Positions 8,475-17,101 are shown, numbered from the stretch's first letter. The stretch is DNA of 64,000 bases from Larkinella knui (GCF_003858645.1 NZ_RQJP01000005.1:558001-622000), one strand, 5' to 3'. Program-made: numbers and translations. The notes: a model not told the origin generated them from the letters alone.

Positions 8475-9332
8475 TCATTTTAACTGCCCCACAATCGTCA
8501 TTACCAGATTGGCTGAATTCCGGGCGGCAATCTTGAAAAACGTCAGCATATCCTGCCGGGCGTTGGCATTGGCTTTGTCGCTCAAACTCCGGATAACCAG
8601 ACACGGAACCTGCTGCTGGTAACAGACCTGCGCCACGGCTGCTCCCTCCATTTCGGTCGCGTCGGCTTTGAACTCCGACCATAAACTGGCGACTTTTTCG
8701 TCGGACGAAACAAACACATCGCCCGTCACCACCGTGCCAACGACAATCGACGGGGGCCGCGAAGTGGAGGGAATGCTCTCGAACGGGACGGTTTTGGCGG
8801 CTTCCTGCGCCGTTTTCAGCAGGACCGAATCCGCCAGAAAGTACGTCGGGTTCATTTCTTTCGTAATGGCATTGCGGGTCTGGTTCGTTTGCTGTTGCTG
8901 GAACGTAATGGAGTGGTAATCATGGTGGGCGGTTTGGCGGGCAATCACGATGTCGCCGGGTTGGAGGTCGGGATTGATGGCGCCCGCGATGCCCGTAAAA
9001 AGGACGCGTTCGGGTTTGAAATAGGCCAGCACAAAGGCCGTCGTCATGGCCGCATTGACCTTCCCAATACCGGTTTCGGCTACCACGACAGTACGCCCGT
9101 TGATCTGGCCGGTCATGAAGTGGATGCCGTTGAGTGTCTGGCTTTTGGGGTTTTTAAGTGATTTCTGCACCAACTTCACTTCTTCATCGAACGCACCGAG
9201 CAGGGCCGTAACCGGTTGGGGTTGATACCGTTGAGCCTGAGCCGGGTCGATGCCAATGCCGAACTGAATTACGATCCAGCCGAAAATTAGAAATTTGTTC
9301 CAACGAATTATTTTGTATAGTTTATGCGACAT
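8475..9332 (-). CDS. exported 5'-methylthioadenosine/S-adenosylhomocysteine nucleosidase
   Basis: This 285-residue nucleoside phosphorylase-fold enzyme has an N-terminal signal peptide (hydrophobic FLIFGWIVIQFGIGI, cleavage after AQA, about residue 34). The enzyme domain begins VTALLGAFDEEVKLV, which carries the conserved catalytic-site glutamate. It contains TGIGKVNAA and FTGIAGAINPDLQPGDIVIA, the substrate-binding METEGAA-like DATEMEGAAVAQV, and the catalytic aspartate in IRSLSDKAN. MTANs hydrolyse the glycosidic bond of MTA or SAH, releasing adenine. The usual enzyme is cytoplasmic and about 230 residues; the leader here predicts a periplasmic enzyme. It is divergent from the Rid gene, sharing a 28-bp intergenic region. 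Confidence 0.85.
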   Translation of the reverse strand: MSHKLYKIIRWNKFLIFGWIVIQFGIGIDPAQAQRYQPQPVTALLGAFDEEVKLVQKSLKNPKSQTLNGIHFMTGQINGRTVVVAETGIGKVNAAMTTAFVLAYFKPERVLFTGIAGAINPDLQPGDIVIARQTAHHDYHSITFQQQQTNQTRNAITKEMNPTYFLADSVLLKTAQEAAKTVPFESIPSTSRPPSIVVGTVVTGDVFVSSDEKVASLWSEFKADATEMEGAAVAQVCYQQQVPCLVIRSLSDKANANARQDMLTFFKIAARNSANLVMTIVGQLK

Positions 9333-9360
9333 ACATTAGGCGTTAAACAACTAAAATACG

Positions 9361-9804
9361 ATGAAAAAACTTGCTATTTCTAGTCTTGTCTTGCTTTTGA
9401 CGGTTGTTTTTAATGAAGTTCATGCACAATCCGGCCAGAATGCAATTGAAAAACAGAAATTTCATTTTGGCAAAGCCGGTGAAGACGGAGCGGGCTACGC
9501 TCAGGCCGTTCGCGTGGGCAAAACCATTTACATTTCGGGAACCGTGGGCGGGGGCGAAACGGCTTCTGCGCTGACGAACGTGTACAATGGTCTTCAGAAA
9601 ACGCTGGCTTTTTACGGTGCGACTTTCCAGAATGTGGTCAAAGAGAATTTATATACGACCCAAATTGAAGAGATAAAAAAGCACAACGACGTCCGGAAAA
9701 AGTATTATAACAACGATTTTCCGGCCGCTACCTGGGTTCAGATTCAACGACTGTACGAAGAAACGGCGGTGGTCGAAGTGGAACTGGTGGCCGTACTTCC
9801 ATGA
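9361..9804 (+). CDS. exported Rid-family (YjgF/YER057c) protein lacking the catalytic Arg
   Basis: This 147-residue protein has a signal peptide (MKKLAISSLVLLLTVVFNEV then HA-Q) followed by a Rid domain (about 35-147): GYAQAVRVGKTIYISGTVG, VVKENLYTTQI, and the terminal VVEVELVAVL. In active RidA the segment FPARSxVEV carries an arginine needed to bind and deaminate enamine/imine intermediates; here it reads FPAATWVQI, with Ala123 in that place. Deaminase activity is therefore doubtful, and a binding role is possible. It ends 3 bp before the convergent NCS2 permease gene. Confidence 0.85.
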   Translation: MKKLAISSLVLLLTVVFNEVHAQSGQNAIEKQKFHFGKAGEDGAGYAQAVRVGKTIYISGTVGGGETASALTNVYNGLQKTLAFYGATFQNVVKENLYTTQIEEIKKHNDVRKKYYNNDFPAATWVQIQRLYEETAVVEVELVAVLP

Positions 9805-9807
9805 CTA

Positions 9808-11124
9808 TTAATGACCGGAAAAGAGCGCCAGAATGCAGAATAAATCGACGATCCATAAGCCGACCGGCACCTCGTTTGATTTGCCTACCGCCAGCTTGAC
9901 GACCGTCCACGTCAGGAATCCCCAGATAATGCCCTGCGTAATCGAGTAGCTAAACGGAATCAGAACCAGCGCCAGAAAAGCCGGTAAGGCATCGTCCAGT
10001 TGACCCCAGTTGATTTTGGTGACGGGTTTCATCATGAATGCACCAACCAGAACCAGGGCCGGGGCGGTGGCAATGGCGGGAATAACCGACAGCAAAGGCG
10101 ACAAAAACAGAAAAGGCAGAAACAACGTACCGGCCACGATGGCCGTCAAACCGGTGCGGCCACCCTGCGCAATGCCCACCGCCGACTCAATATAGGCCGT
10201 TCCGGGACTGGTTCCCAACAAACCGGCCATGGTCGTTGCCACGGCATCCGTCAGCAGCGAACGGTTCAGATTGCGCGGATTTCCGTCGGCATCGTACAGA
10301 TCGGCGGCTTCGGCAACACCCACAAACGTGGACAGGCTATCGAACAAATCCGTGAAGACAAAGGCGAAAATAACCGGCCACAACGCCCATTGCAGCGAGT
10401 TGACGAGATCCAGTTTGCCGATTAAACTGAAGTCGGGGGCGGCCAGAATGCCCTGAAAATTGACCAGTGTTTTCTGCCCGAAATTAACCGCCGACGCGTC
10501 ACCCCACCACCGGCCAACGGGCAGGGCAACCAGCGTAGTCAGCACGATGCCGATGATAATGGCCCCCGGTATTTGCCTGATAACCAGAACGCTGGTGAGC
10601 AATAGACCAAATATGAACGTCAGGATGATCGGATCTTTCAGGCTGGCGATACCAACCAGCGTGGCCGGATTGGCCACGATAAACCGGGCATTCTCGAAGC
10701 CAATGAGCGTAATAAACAGACCAATACCGGCCGAAACCGCATACCGCAACGGTTTGGGAATAATTTTGACAATGGCCGAGCGAATGTTGAAAACCGACAG
10801 GATCAGGAACAGAACACCCGCCCAGAAAACCGCTCCCAGGGCCACTTCGGGCCGGATTCCCATGCCTTTCACGGCGGTGAAGGTGAAAAATGCGTTCAAT
10901 CCCATCCCCGGTGCCACCACCATCGGATTGCGGGCATACAATCCCATCAGCAGACTGCAGCCGAACGAGAGCAAAACCGTCGCCGTCAGTACGCCACTGA
11001 ACGGCAAACCGGCCTGACTGAGAATCGCCGGATTGACCACGATAATGTACATCGTTGCCAGAAACGTAGAAACACCCGCCAGAATCTCGGTGCGGGTTTG
11101 GGGCGTGGTACGACCGGTTTGCAT
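9808..11124 (-). CDS. NCS2-family (AzgA-like) purine permease
   Basis: This 438-residue transporter has about 12-14 membrane helices. The start is taken as ATG 11124 (MQTGRTTPQTRTEILAG); the frame continues 40 codons upstream from a non-ATG codon without family resemblance. AzgA-type signatures are clear: FLATMYIIVVNPAILSQAG at the N-terminus, VVAPGMGLNAFFTF, GAVFWAGVLF, FVFTDLFDSLSTFVGVAE and GTSPGTAYIESAVGIAQGGR. Members import guanine, hypoxanthine or adenine by proton symport. No purine riboswitch was recognised upstream. The nearby exported MTA/SAH nucleosidase would release adenine, so purine salvage is a plausible link, but this is inference. Confidence 0.9.
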   Translation of the reverse strand: MQTGRTTPQTRTEILAGVSTFLATMYIIVVNPAILSQAGLPFSGVLTATVLLSFGCSLLMGLYARNPMVVAPGMGLNAFFTFTAVKGMGIRPEVALGAVFWAGVLFLILSVFNIRSAIVKIIPKPLRYAVSAGIGLFITLIGFENARFIVANPATLVGIASLKDPIILTFIFGLLLTSVLVIRQIPGAIIIGIVLTTLVALPVGRWWGDASAVNFGQKTLVNFQGILAAPDFSLIGKLDLVNSLQWALWPVIFAFVFTDLFDSLSTFVGVAEAADLYDADGNPRNLNRSLLTDAVATTMAGLLGTSPGTAYIESAVGIAQGGRTGLTAIVAGTLFLPFLFLSPLLSVIPAIATAPALVLVGAFMMKPVTKINWGQLDDALPAFLALVLIPFSYSITQGIIWGFLTWTVVKLAVGKSNEVPVGLWIVDLFCILALFSGH

Positions 11125-11354
11125 GAAAGACGGAGGAATGGATCGAAGTCCGAAAATACGGATTCCAACCGCCAATTCAACTTTCGATTCATCAATCCGG
11201 CGATAATTTAGCACAAAAGCCCCCGGCCCGGAGCAACTGCCCAAGCCGGGGGACTCAAACCAATTTAACCAAATTATATTCTAGACAAGAGATTTGAGAC
11301 AAGAGACGTGAAATAAAGGCTGGCAATCTGCGGGGAGTATATTCCCTCTCTGGT

Positions 11355-11717
11355 CTATTTTCTAAACTCCGTCGCCAGCCACTGCTGATCGGACTGGATC
11401 GGGCTGCCACCCGGTTTTTGCGAAATGGCCCACTGCTGCAAGGCCTGTTCGAGAACAGCATTCAGGCTCTCTTTCGTTTTAGTTTGTTTAAGATTGAGCC
11501 TTTTTTTGGCCAGTATTTCTTTGTAAATGAGCTGGTTATCGTCATTGTAGAAGAATACAACGCACTTTTGTTTGGGTTGCGATTCAACTACCCAAAAGCC
11601 TGCGCTTGGCGCGGTTGATAGTCGGGCTTGGCGGCCCTGCCCAAAGGAGGAAACCGTTAAAGTCAGGAATAGAGTGGTGGCCAGTAGAGCCAGTCGGAAG
11701 TTGGAATCAGTTTTCAT
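11355..11717 (-). CDS. small exported protein of unknown function
   Basis: The product has 120 residues from ATG 11717 (MKTDSNFRLALLATTLFLTL), with a signal peptide cleaved after SSFG/QG. The mature part (about 95 residues) contains FWVVESQPKQKCVVFFYNDDNQLIYKE, followed by a basic helix (ILAKKRLNLKQTKTKESLNAVLEQAL). This resembles small Bacteroidota exported proteins in which a VVE.....IVRFYD..N.LIYEE motif is followed by a helix, but I cannot name the family. It stands alone between the NCS2 permease and the divergent LytS gene. Confidence 0.6.
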   Translation of the reverse strand: MKTDSNFRLALLATTLFLTLTVSSFGQGRQARLSTAPSAGFWVVESQPKQKCVVFFYNDDNQLIYKEILAKKRLNLKQTKTKESLNAVLEQALQQWAISQKPGGSPIQSDQQWLATEFRK

Positions 11718-11895
11718 GGTGCTGCCGCCGGAGCGGCTCATTAGTAGTTGTTGTTTTAGTCGTATTTTTTGATTCAAAAGTAAACCGTGCTCAAACCGCC
11801 TGCTTGACTATTCGTCTAAAGTGCTGGTTTGAGGTTGATACGACAGGAAGCCGACGACGAGTGTCGCGCAACGGTAACTGCCGCCATTGAGCGAC

Positions 11896-11924
11896 GATTC
11901 GCCACCGTTCGTCTACAATTCGCC
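11896..11924 (+). promoter_or_regulatory. candidate LytTR operator: 21-bp spaced direct repeat
   Basis: GATTCGCC at 11896-11903 and AATTCGCC at 11917-11924 are spaced exactly 21 bp (two helical turns), about 60-85 nt before the lytS-like ATG. LytTR domains typically bind direct repeats with such spacing, so autoregulation is possible. This is inference from spacing only. Confidence 0.25.
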
Positions 11925-11982
11925 GGATTCGTGGCGGTTTCGGCGTCGTTTATCTATCTTCGGTCGGCAATCGGGCAATCGT

Positions 11983-13179
11983 ATGCAACTGTCTAACAAT
12001 AACTTCATCTTTTCTAATCACCTCCGGTATCGGCTGGCCCGTCACGGACTTTTCTGGGGCGTCGTCTGGCTTTATTTCACGGTGCTGTACGGCGTTTTTC
12101 CAATAATGGATTTTCTGCACCGTGGCTATGGCGAAACGATGGCGTTTTTGATAGGTTTTCTGTCATCGGGCGTTGATGCGATCATCTTTATGCCCGCCCA
12201 CATGATCCTGGCATACGGTATTATCTACGTGTTATTTCCGCGGTATCTGGACCAGGGCCAGTACTGGAAGATCGTTGTCGGTGTCGTTGTTTTTTCGGTA
12301 TTGAGTGCGTTTGCTTCCTCCGCTCTGTCGGCCTGGGTGGTTACGCCGTTGCACAATTGGTTGAGTACGTCGCGGGTTCGGGGTGGCAGTCTGAGATACC
12401 TGCTGATGGCCGGTTTCCGGGGCGGTATCACCGTCGCCGGTTTTGTGGCCGCCATCAAACTGGTAAAGATCTGGTATCTAAAAGAGCAGGCTTACCGGCA
12501 GATTGAGAAGGAGAAATTTCATGCGGAGATGCAGTTGCTTAAATCCCAAATTCATCCGCATTTTCTGTTCAATACCCTTAATAACCTGTATGCGTTAACG
12601 TTACAAAAATCGGAACAGTCGCCGGCGGTCGTATTAAAACTCTCGCAATTGCTGAGCTATATGCTCTACGACTGCAACGCGTCGGAGGTGTTGCTGGAAA
12701 AAGAGATCGCGTTCATGAAAAACTACATTGGACTGGAGCAGTTGCGCTACGGTTCGCGGCTGGATGTTTCGATGAATTTCCACGGCAATTTGCAGGGAAT
12801 ACAGATGGCGCCCCTGTTGCTGATCCCGTTTCTGGAAAATGCCTTCAAACACGGCACCAGTGAACAACTGGAACAGGCCTGGATTTTTCTGGATCTGGCC
12901 ATCGATGACCAGGTGCTGACATTCAAGTTGGTCAACAGCCGCGATACGGATGCGTTTGCCGGAACGCCGGCGGGGGCAACTTCCGTTGGGGCAACCTCCG
13001 TTGGGGGAATCGGTTTGCAGAACGTTCGGAAGCGGCTGGAACTGCTGTATCCGGGGCGGTATGAATTGAAAATTCAGCCGGAAGAAGAAACGTTTCTGGT
13101 CGATCTGACTTTGCGGTTACCGAAAGAGTCCGTGGTTCTGAAAGAAAATGCCTTTCCGGTTGTCGAAATGCCGGTATAA
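11983..13179 (+). CDS. LytS/YehU-type sensor histidine kinase
   Basis: This 398-residue membrane kinase is placed from ATG 11983 (MQLSNNNFIFSNHLRYRLAR). Four hydrophobic segments (about residues 18-180) precede a short coiled linker (EQAYRQIEKEKFHAEMQLLKSQI) and the His_kinase domain PF06580. That domain has the phosphoacceptor in QIHPHFLFNTLNNLYAL. A degenerate HATPase follows with an N box in PFLENAFKHG and a G2 region GGIGLQNVRKRLELLY. A 15-nt tandem duplication (encoding GATSV twice) lies just before the G2 box. The gene is followed 27 nt later by its LytTR regulator, the usual pairing in this phylum. The signal is unknown. Confidence 0.92.
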   Translation: MQLSNNNFIFSNHLRYRLARHGLFWGVVWLYFTVLYGVFPIMDFLHRGYGETMAFLIGFLSSGVDAIIFMPAHMILAYGIIYVLFPRYLDQGQYWKIVVGVVVFSVLSAFASSALSAWVVTPLHNWLSTSRVRGGSLRYLLMAGFRGGITVAGFVAAIKLVKIWYLKEQAYRQIEKEKFHAEMQLLKSQIHPHFLFNTLNNLYALTLQKSEQSPAVVLKLSQLLSYMLYDCNASEVLLEKEIAFMKNYIGLEQLRYGSRLDVSMNFHGNLQGIQMAPLLLIPFLENAFKHGTSEQLEQAWIFLDLAIDDQVLTFKLVNSRDTDAFAGTPAGATSVGATSVGGIGLQNVRKRLELLYPGRYELKIQPEEETFLVDLTLRLPKESVVLKENAFPVVEMPV

Positions 13180-13206
13180 ATTAACAACAACAAATACACA
13201 CCAACT

Positions 13207-13953
13207 ATGAACGTACGTTGTCTGCTAATTGATGACGAACCACACGCTGTGGAAATTATCGAGTCGTATATCGACCTGATCGACGGGCTTGAAATCGTTG
13301 GCAAATGCCACAATGCCGTTCAAGCCTTCAGCCTGCTCCAGTCGACGCCGGTCGATCTGCTGTTTCTGGACATTAAAATGCCCAAACTTTCCGGCACCGA
13401 CTTCCTGCGGAGTTTGCGAAATCCTCCCAAAGTGATTTTTACAACGGCTTATCGGGAGTACGCGCTCGACGGTTTTGATCTGGACGTGGTCGATTACCTG
13501 CTGAAACCTATTCCATTCGAGCGGTTTTTACGGGCGGTTTCCAAAGTCATGCGACTCGAGCCCCCCGCCGGATCGCTTCCGGCGAGCGAACCGGAACAGC
13601 CGCCGGTGGAGAAGGAACTGGTGCCGTCGGAGCGCGACGCTTTTCTGTATTTCCGCGCCGACCGCAAAATGGTGAAGGTCTACACGAAAGACATTCTGTA
13701 CGTCGAGAGCCTGAAAGACTACATCAAAATCATCACCACCACCGCCAAACCGCTGATCGTAAAACAGGCCATCAGTTCGGTGGAATCCATGCTGCCGGGC
13801 CGGGATTTTCTCCGGATTCACCGGTCCTTTATCGTGTCCATCGACAAGATTTCGGCCTGGTCGCCCAGCCACATCGAAGTCGCCGGGCAGGAACTGCCCA
13901 TTGGGCGACTGCACCAGAAGGATGTCGGGCGGGTGTTGAAGATGGAGGTCTAG
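13207..13953 (+). CDS. LytTR-family response regulator
   Basis: The product has 248 residues. The receiver domain (1-120) carries the acidic pair in LIDDEPHA, phosphoacceptor Asp55 in LLFLDIKMP, TTAYREYALDGF and Lys in YLLKPIPFERF. A Pro/Glu-rich linker (about 122-145) leads to the LytTR DNA-binding domain (about 148-245): FLYFRADRKMVKVYTKDILYVESLKDYIKI, then FLRIHRSFIVSIDKI and LPIGRLHQKDV. It is cotranscribed with the upstream LytS-type kinase. LytTR proteins bind direct repeats; a candidate site lies before the kinase gene. Confidence 0.93.
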   Translation: MNVRCLLIDDEPHAVEIIESYIDLIDGLEIVGKCHNAVQAFSLLQSTPVDLLFLDIKMPKLSGTDFLRSLRNPPKVIFTTAYREYALDGFDLDVVDYLLKPIPFERFLRAVSKVMRLEPPAGSLPASEPEQPPVEKELVPSERDAFLYFRADRKMVKVYTKDILYVESLKDYIKIITTTAKPLIVKQAISSVESMLPGRDFLRIHRSFIVSIDKISAWSPSHIEVAGQELPIGRLHQKDVGRVLKMEV

Positions 13954-14023
13954 TTGTTGGAAAACGGAATAAACTAAAAATGACTGAACCGACGTTAAAG
14001 GTGGTTCTGTAAACCGATCTACA

Positions 14024-16255
14024 TCAGTTTGCCGAACCACTCTTCAAATACCTTTCCAGATACTCCGTATACTGCTGGTACAACAGCAGCGTGCTGGTGC
14101 TGTTGTACGCCACTCCGTGGGCACCCGGCGGATAAATGCGCAAATCGGCGTCTTTCCCGGCGTCTTCCAGCGCGTTCATCAACTGCATGGTGTTGCGGAC
14201 GTGAACATTCTCATCCATCGTCGAGTGGGCGATGAACATTTTGCCCCGGAGGTTTTTGGCGTTCGGCGAAACCGCACTTTTCTGGTATTGAGCCTCATTT
14301 TCGGGTAATAAGCCCATGTAGCGTTCGGTGTAAATGCTGTCGTAGAGCCGCCAGTCGGTGACGGGTGCGCCCACGAGCGCAACTTTGAAAATACCGGGGT
14401 GCGTTAGCATCGTATAACTGCTCATATACCCGCCGTAGCTGTGCCCTCTGATCGCCATACGATTGCCATCGACCCAGGGCAATGTGGCTAAATACCGGGC
14501 GGTTTCGGCAAAGTCGAGGCTTTCGTACTGACCCAGTTTTTCGTAAACGACTTTCTCGAAGGCATTCCCATACCCGCCACTGCCCCGGTTGTTGACACTC
14601 ACGACGGCGTAGCCCTGTTGCGCCAGAAACTGGTGCCAGCCCGACGTATTGAATTCATTATAAACCGATTGTGCGCCGGGGCCGCCATAAATGTCGAGCA
14701 CGACCGGATACTTTTTAGTGGCGTCGAAGTCGAGCGGTTTCAGGATCGAAATATCGATTTTCTGCCCATCGGCGGTCGTGAAACGGGTCAGCTCTTTGGG
14801 CACATACGCGTAGCTTTCGAGAAATTTCGCAACCGTAGCGTTGGCTTCCAACGTCTTGATCATCTTGCCCTTGGTGTCCCAAAGTTCCACTTTCGTGGGC
14901 GTGGTGACATTGGAATACCGATCGATGTAATACTGGCTGTTGGGCGCAAAATCGATCTTGTGCCGACCTGCCGTCTGGGTCAGTTTGCGCCTGTTCTTGC
15001 CGTCGAAATCGACCACGTACAATTGCCGTTCCAGCGGAGATTGTTCTGTGGAAGTGTAGTAGATTTTTTTGTTTTTGGCGTCGATGTTGTGAACAAACAC
15101 CACCTCCCAGTTCCCTTTCGTGACCTGATTGATCAGTTTGCCCGTGTAATCATACCGGTAAATATGCGCCCAGCCGTCCCGTTCCGAAACCCAGAAAAAC
15201 TCCTGCGAATTGGCCGGAAAATAGAAATAATGCATGATACCGGCGAAGAAATCGAAAATATCGACCCAGCCTTTCGACTTTTCTTCCATAATCTGCCGGG
15301 CATCACCCGTGCGGACGTTGGCCAGAAACAACTTCAGATCGTTTTGCTTGCGGTTTAGATGAACCAGCGCCAGTTGTCCTTCCTGCGACGTCCAGTAGAT
15401 GCGCGGAATGTACCCGTCGCCCGGCGTGGATGCACCCAGTTCCACCTTCATCCACTGCTGTTTGCCGTTGGCAATTTCGATGACACCAATCCGGGCCGTC
15501 GGGTTTTTGTCGCCTACGCGTGGGTAGGGGAGTTTGATAAAATTTTCGTCAAATCCCTTGTAGTCGGTCATGGCGTAAATCGGTACCTGGCGCTCGTCAA
15601 TCTGCCAGTAAGCGATAAATTTGCTATCGGGCGACCATTCCCAGGCCTGCGCCAGACCAAATTCTTCCTCATACGCCCAGCCAAACCGCCCGTTGTAGAG
15701 CGACGGAGCCGCGTCGTTGGTGAGCTGCGTTTCTTTCTGCGTCGAAAAGTCAAAAATGAAAAGGTTGCCGTCCCGCTCGTAGCCGGTTTTGGAACCGTCG
15801 GGCGACAGTTCGGCGGTCTGGGCGTCTTTGGCCACCAGTTTCAGCGACTGGTCGGCCACCGCATACACGTAAAAATCAGAAAGGCCCGACCGACGCCAGA
15901 CGGGGCGGAAATTAGTCTGAAAAAGTAGGTATTTCGAGTCTTTCGACCACTGGAACGATTCGTAGGTAAACGGCTGGTCGGTTCCCGGAAATTTGAGTTG
16001 GCTGCCATCGAAAATCACGTCTTCGCGCTGATCTTTGGGCGAAAACGATTTGATGCTGTTGCCCGGACCAATAAAGGAAAAGCGGTTTCCGCCGTCGATC
16101 CAGTTAACGCTGGAAGGACCTTGTGAACCAGCAAGTTGTCCAGACGCGGCCAGCGCTTGTTGAAGATTTTGAAAGCGTTGTTTCTGTTGGGAAAAAGCGG
16201 GAAACCGAACACTCAGAACAAACAGGAAGGGCACTAAAAATACGGTACGGAACAT
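14024..16255 (-). CDS. S9B dipeptidyl peptidase IV-like serine peptidase
   Basis: This 743-residue exported peptidase has a signal peptide (FRTVFLVPFLFVLSVRFPAFS). The N-terminal beta-propeller (about 40-490) contains the DPP4 substrate-binding glutamates in GRFGWAYEEEFGLAQAWEW. The C-terminal alpha/beta hydrolase carries Ser606 in IRGHSYGGYMSS, Asp681 in HSTMDENVH and His713 in GAHGVAY. DPP4 enzymes release X-Pro or X-Ala dipeptides from peptides in the periplasm. Length and motifs are complete. It is a lone gene convergent with the LytTR operon; a -7 element lies 27 nt upstream. Confidence 0.93.
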   Translation of the reverse strand: MFRTVFLVPFLFVLSVRFPAFSQQKQRFQNLQQALAASGQLAGSQGPSSVNWIDGGNRFSFIGPGNSIKSFSPKDQREDVIFDGSQLKFPGTDQPFTYESFQWSKDSKYLLFQTNFRPVWRRSGLSDFYVYAVADQSLKLVAKDAQTAELSPDGSKTGYERDGNLFIFDFSTQKETQLTNDAAPSLYNGRFGWAYEEEFGLAQAWEWSPDSKFIAYWQIDERQVPIYAMTDYKGFDENFIKLPYPRVGDKNPTARIGVIEIANGKQQWMKVELGASTPGDGYIPRIYWTSQEGQLALVHLNRKQNDLKLFLANVRTGDARQIMEEKSKGWVDIFDFFAGIMHYFYFPANSQEFFWVSERDGWAHIYRYDYTGKLINQVTKGNWEVVFVHNIDAKNKKIYYTSTEQSPLERQLYVVDFDGKNRRKLTQTAGRHKIDFAPNSQYYIDRYSNVTTPTKVELWDTKGKMIKTLEANATVAKFLESYAYVPKELTRFTTADGQKIDISILKPLDFDATKKYPVVLDIYGGPGAQSVYNEFNTSGWHQFLAQQGYAVVSVNNRGSGGYGNAFEKVVYEKLGQYESLDFAETARYLATLPWVDGNRMAIRGHSYGGYMSSYTMLTHPGIFKVALVGAPVTDWRLYDSIYTERYMGLLPENEAQYQKSAVSPNAKNLRGKMFIAHSTMDENVHVRNTMQLMNALEDAGKDADLRIYPPGAHGVAYNSTSTLLLYQQYTEYLERYLKSGSAN

Positions 16256-16281
16256 AAAAGTCAGTCAGTGTGAAGTGTGTT

Positions 16282-16289
16282 CAAAAGTA
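16282..16289 (-). promoter_or_regulatory. candidate -7 element (TACTTTTG) for the DPP4-like gene
   Basis: The reverse strand exactly matches TAnnTTTG, 27 nt upstream of the ATG at 16255. There is no convincing -33 TTTG at normal spacing. Confidence 0.4.
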
Positions 16290-16400
16290 GTGAAAAAATG
16301 AATTCGATGGCTTACTCAAGCGGTCGGGTTCGAAGGGGCCCCCGCTTCGGATGTTTACCCATTTCTGCCTATAAAGTAGACACATTTTAAGAAGTAATTG

Positions 16401-16408
16401 TACCTTTG
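16401..16408 (+). promoter_or_regulatory. candidate -7 element (TACCTTTG) for the ECF sigma gene
   Basis: Exact TAnnTTTG match 90 nt before the sigma-factor start. The -33 region is weak. The remainder of 16256-16498 contains no gene that I can see. Confidence 0.35.
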
Positions 16409-16498
16409 GGTTGCAGGTTGGCGGTCCGGTTAGGCCCAGCTAAAAGCTAACCGGCTGATTTTTGAATCAAAACCGGCGACTTTTACTTGGGTACGTTG

Positions 16499-17101
16499 AT
16501 GTCTTTTTCGGAACATACAGACGATAAAACCTTGTGGCAGGCATTCCGGCTGGGCGACGAAACCGCCTTTGGATTGCTCTATCAGCGGTATGTGCGGGTG
16601 TTGTTCAGTTACGGTAAAAAGCTGTCGCGCGATGAGCAGGCCGTTGAAGATGCGGTTCAGGATCTGTTTGTGGATCTATGGCAAAGCCGCAGTCGCCTGA
16701 GTGAGGTGGAATCAGCCCGGTTTTATTTATTTCGGTCCCTGCGCCGGAAAATTCACAAATCCCTCCGGCCCGATCAGCTGGCGTCCGAAAGCTGGGAACT
16801 GACGGACGAGTGGCGTCTGCCGACCAGCCCGGCTCAGGAAGCGGAGGTGATCAAGGCCGAACGGCTGCAAACACAAACGGCTGATTTGCAGGCTAAACTG
16901 AAAAAATTACCGCTTCGCCAGTACGAGGTTTTGATGCTCTACTATTACCAGGATTTCAGTTACGCCCAGATTGCGGATCTCCTGGCGATCAACGAACAAT
17001 CGGTCCGGAATTTGCTGCATCGCGGTCTTCATAAACTCCGCCAGTTTGCCTTCCTGCTCAGTACCATCCTGCTGTTTATACTTTTTTTTCTCCGCCAGTG
17101 A
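16499..17101 (+). CDS. ECF RNA polymerase sigma factor with hydrophobic C-terminal tail
   Basis: The product has 200 residues from ATG 16499 (MSFSEHTDDKTLWQAFRLGD). Region 2 (about 25-95) has FGLLYQRYVRVLFSYGKKLSRDEQAVEDAVQDLFVDLWQ. Region 4 (about 125-180) has LPLRQYEVLMLYYYQDFSYAQIADLLAINEQSVRNLLHRGLHKLR. The protein ends in a strongly hydrophobic tail (FAFLLSTILLFILFFLRQ), enough for one membrane helix and absent from ordinary ECF factors. The FecR-type anti-sigma gene follows, then susC with an STN domain, so a cell-surface signalling loop controlling this glycan locus is likely. Confidence 0.92.
   Translation: MSFSEHTDDKTLWQAFRLGDETAFGLLYQRYVRVLFSYGKKLSRDEQAVEDAVQDLFVDLWQSRSRLSEVESARFYLFRSLRRKIHKSLRPDQLASESWELTDEWRLPTSPAQEAEVIKAERLQTQTADLQAKLKKLPLRQYEVLMLYYYQDFSYAQIADLLAINEQSVRNLLHRGLHKLRQFAFLLSTILLFILFFLRQ

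Noticed and set aside
7423-8536. Three long open frames (7423-8463 minus, 7591-8040 plus, 7973-8536 plus) across the hairpin array
   Set aside because: They encode only repeats such as INRESLRDI and SGGAPYIPEGFPVNRT that follow the DNA repeat units in both directions. Repeats with few stop codons produce such frames; there is no signal, domain or start-site support.
14618-15928. Two plus-strand frames opposite the DPP4-like peptidase
   Set aside because: Antisense shadow in a GC-rich conserved gene.
16330-16352. GC-rich imperfect palindrome around GGGGCCCCC
   Set aside because: The stem needs a bulge, the motif is short, and it is not placed at a gene end; no supportable role.
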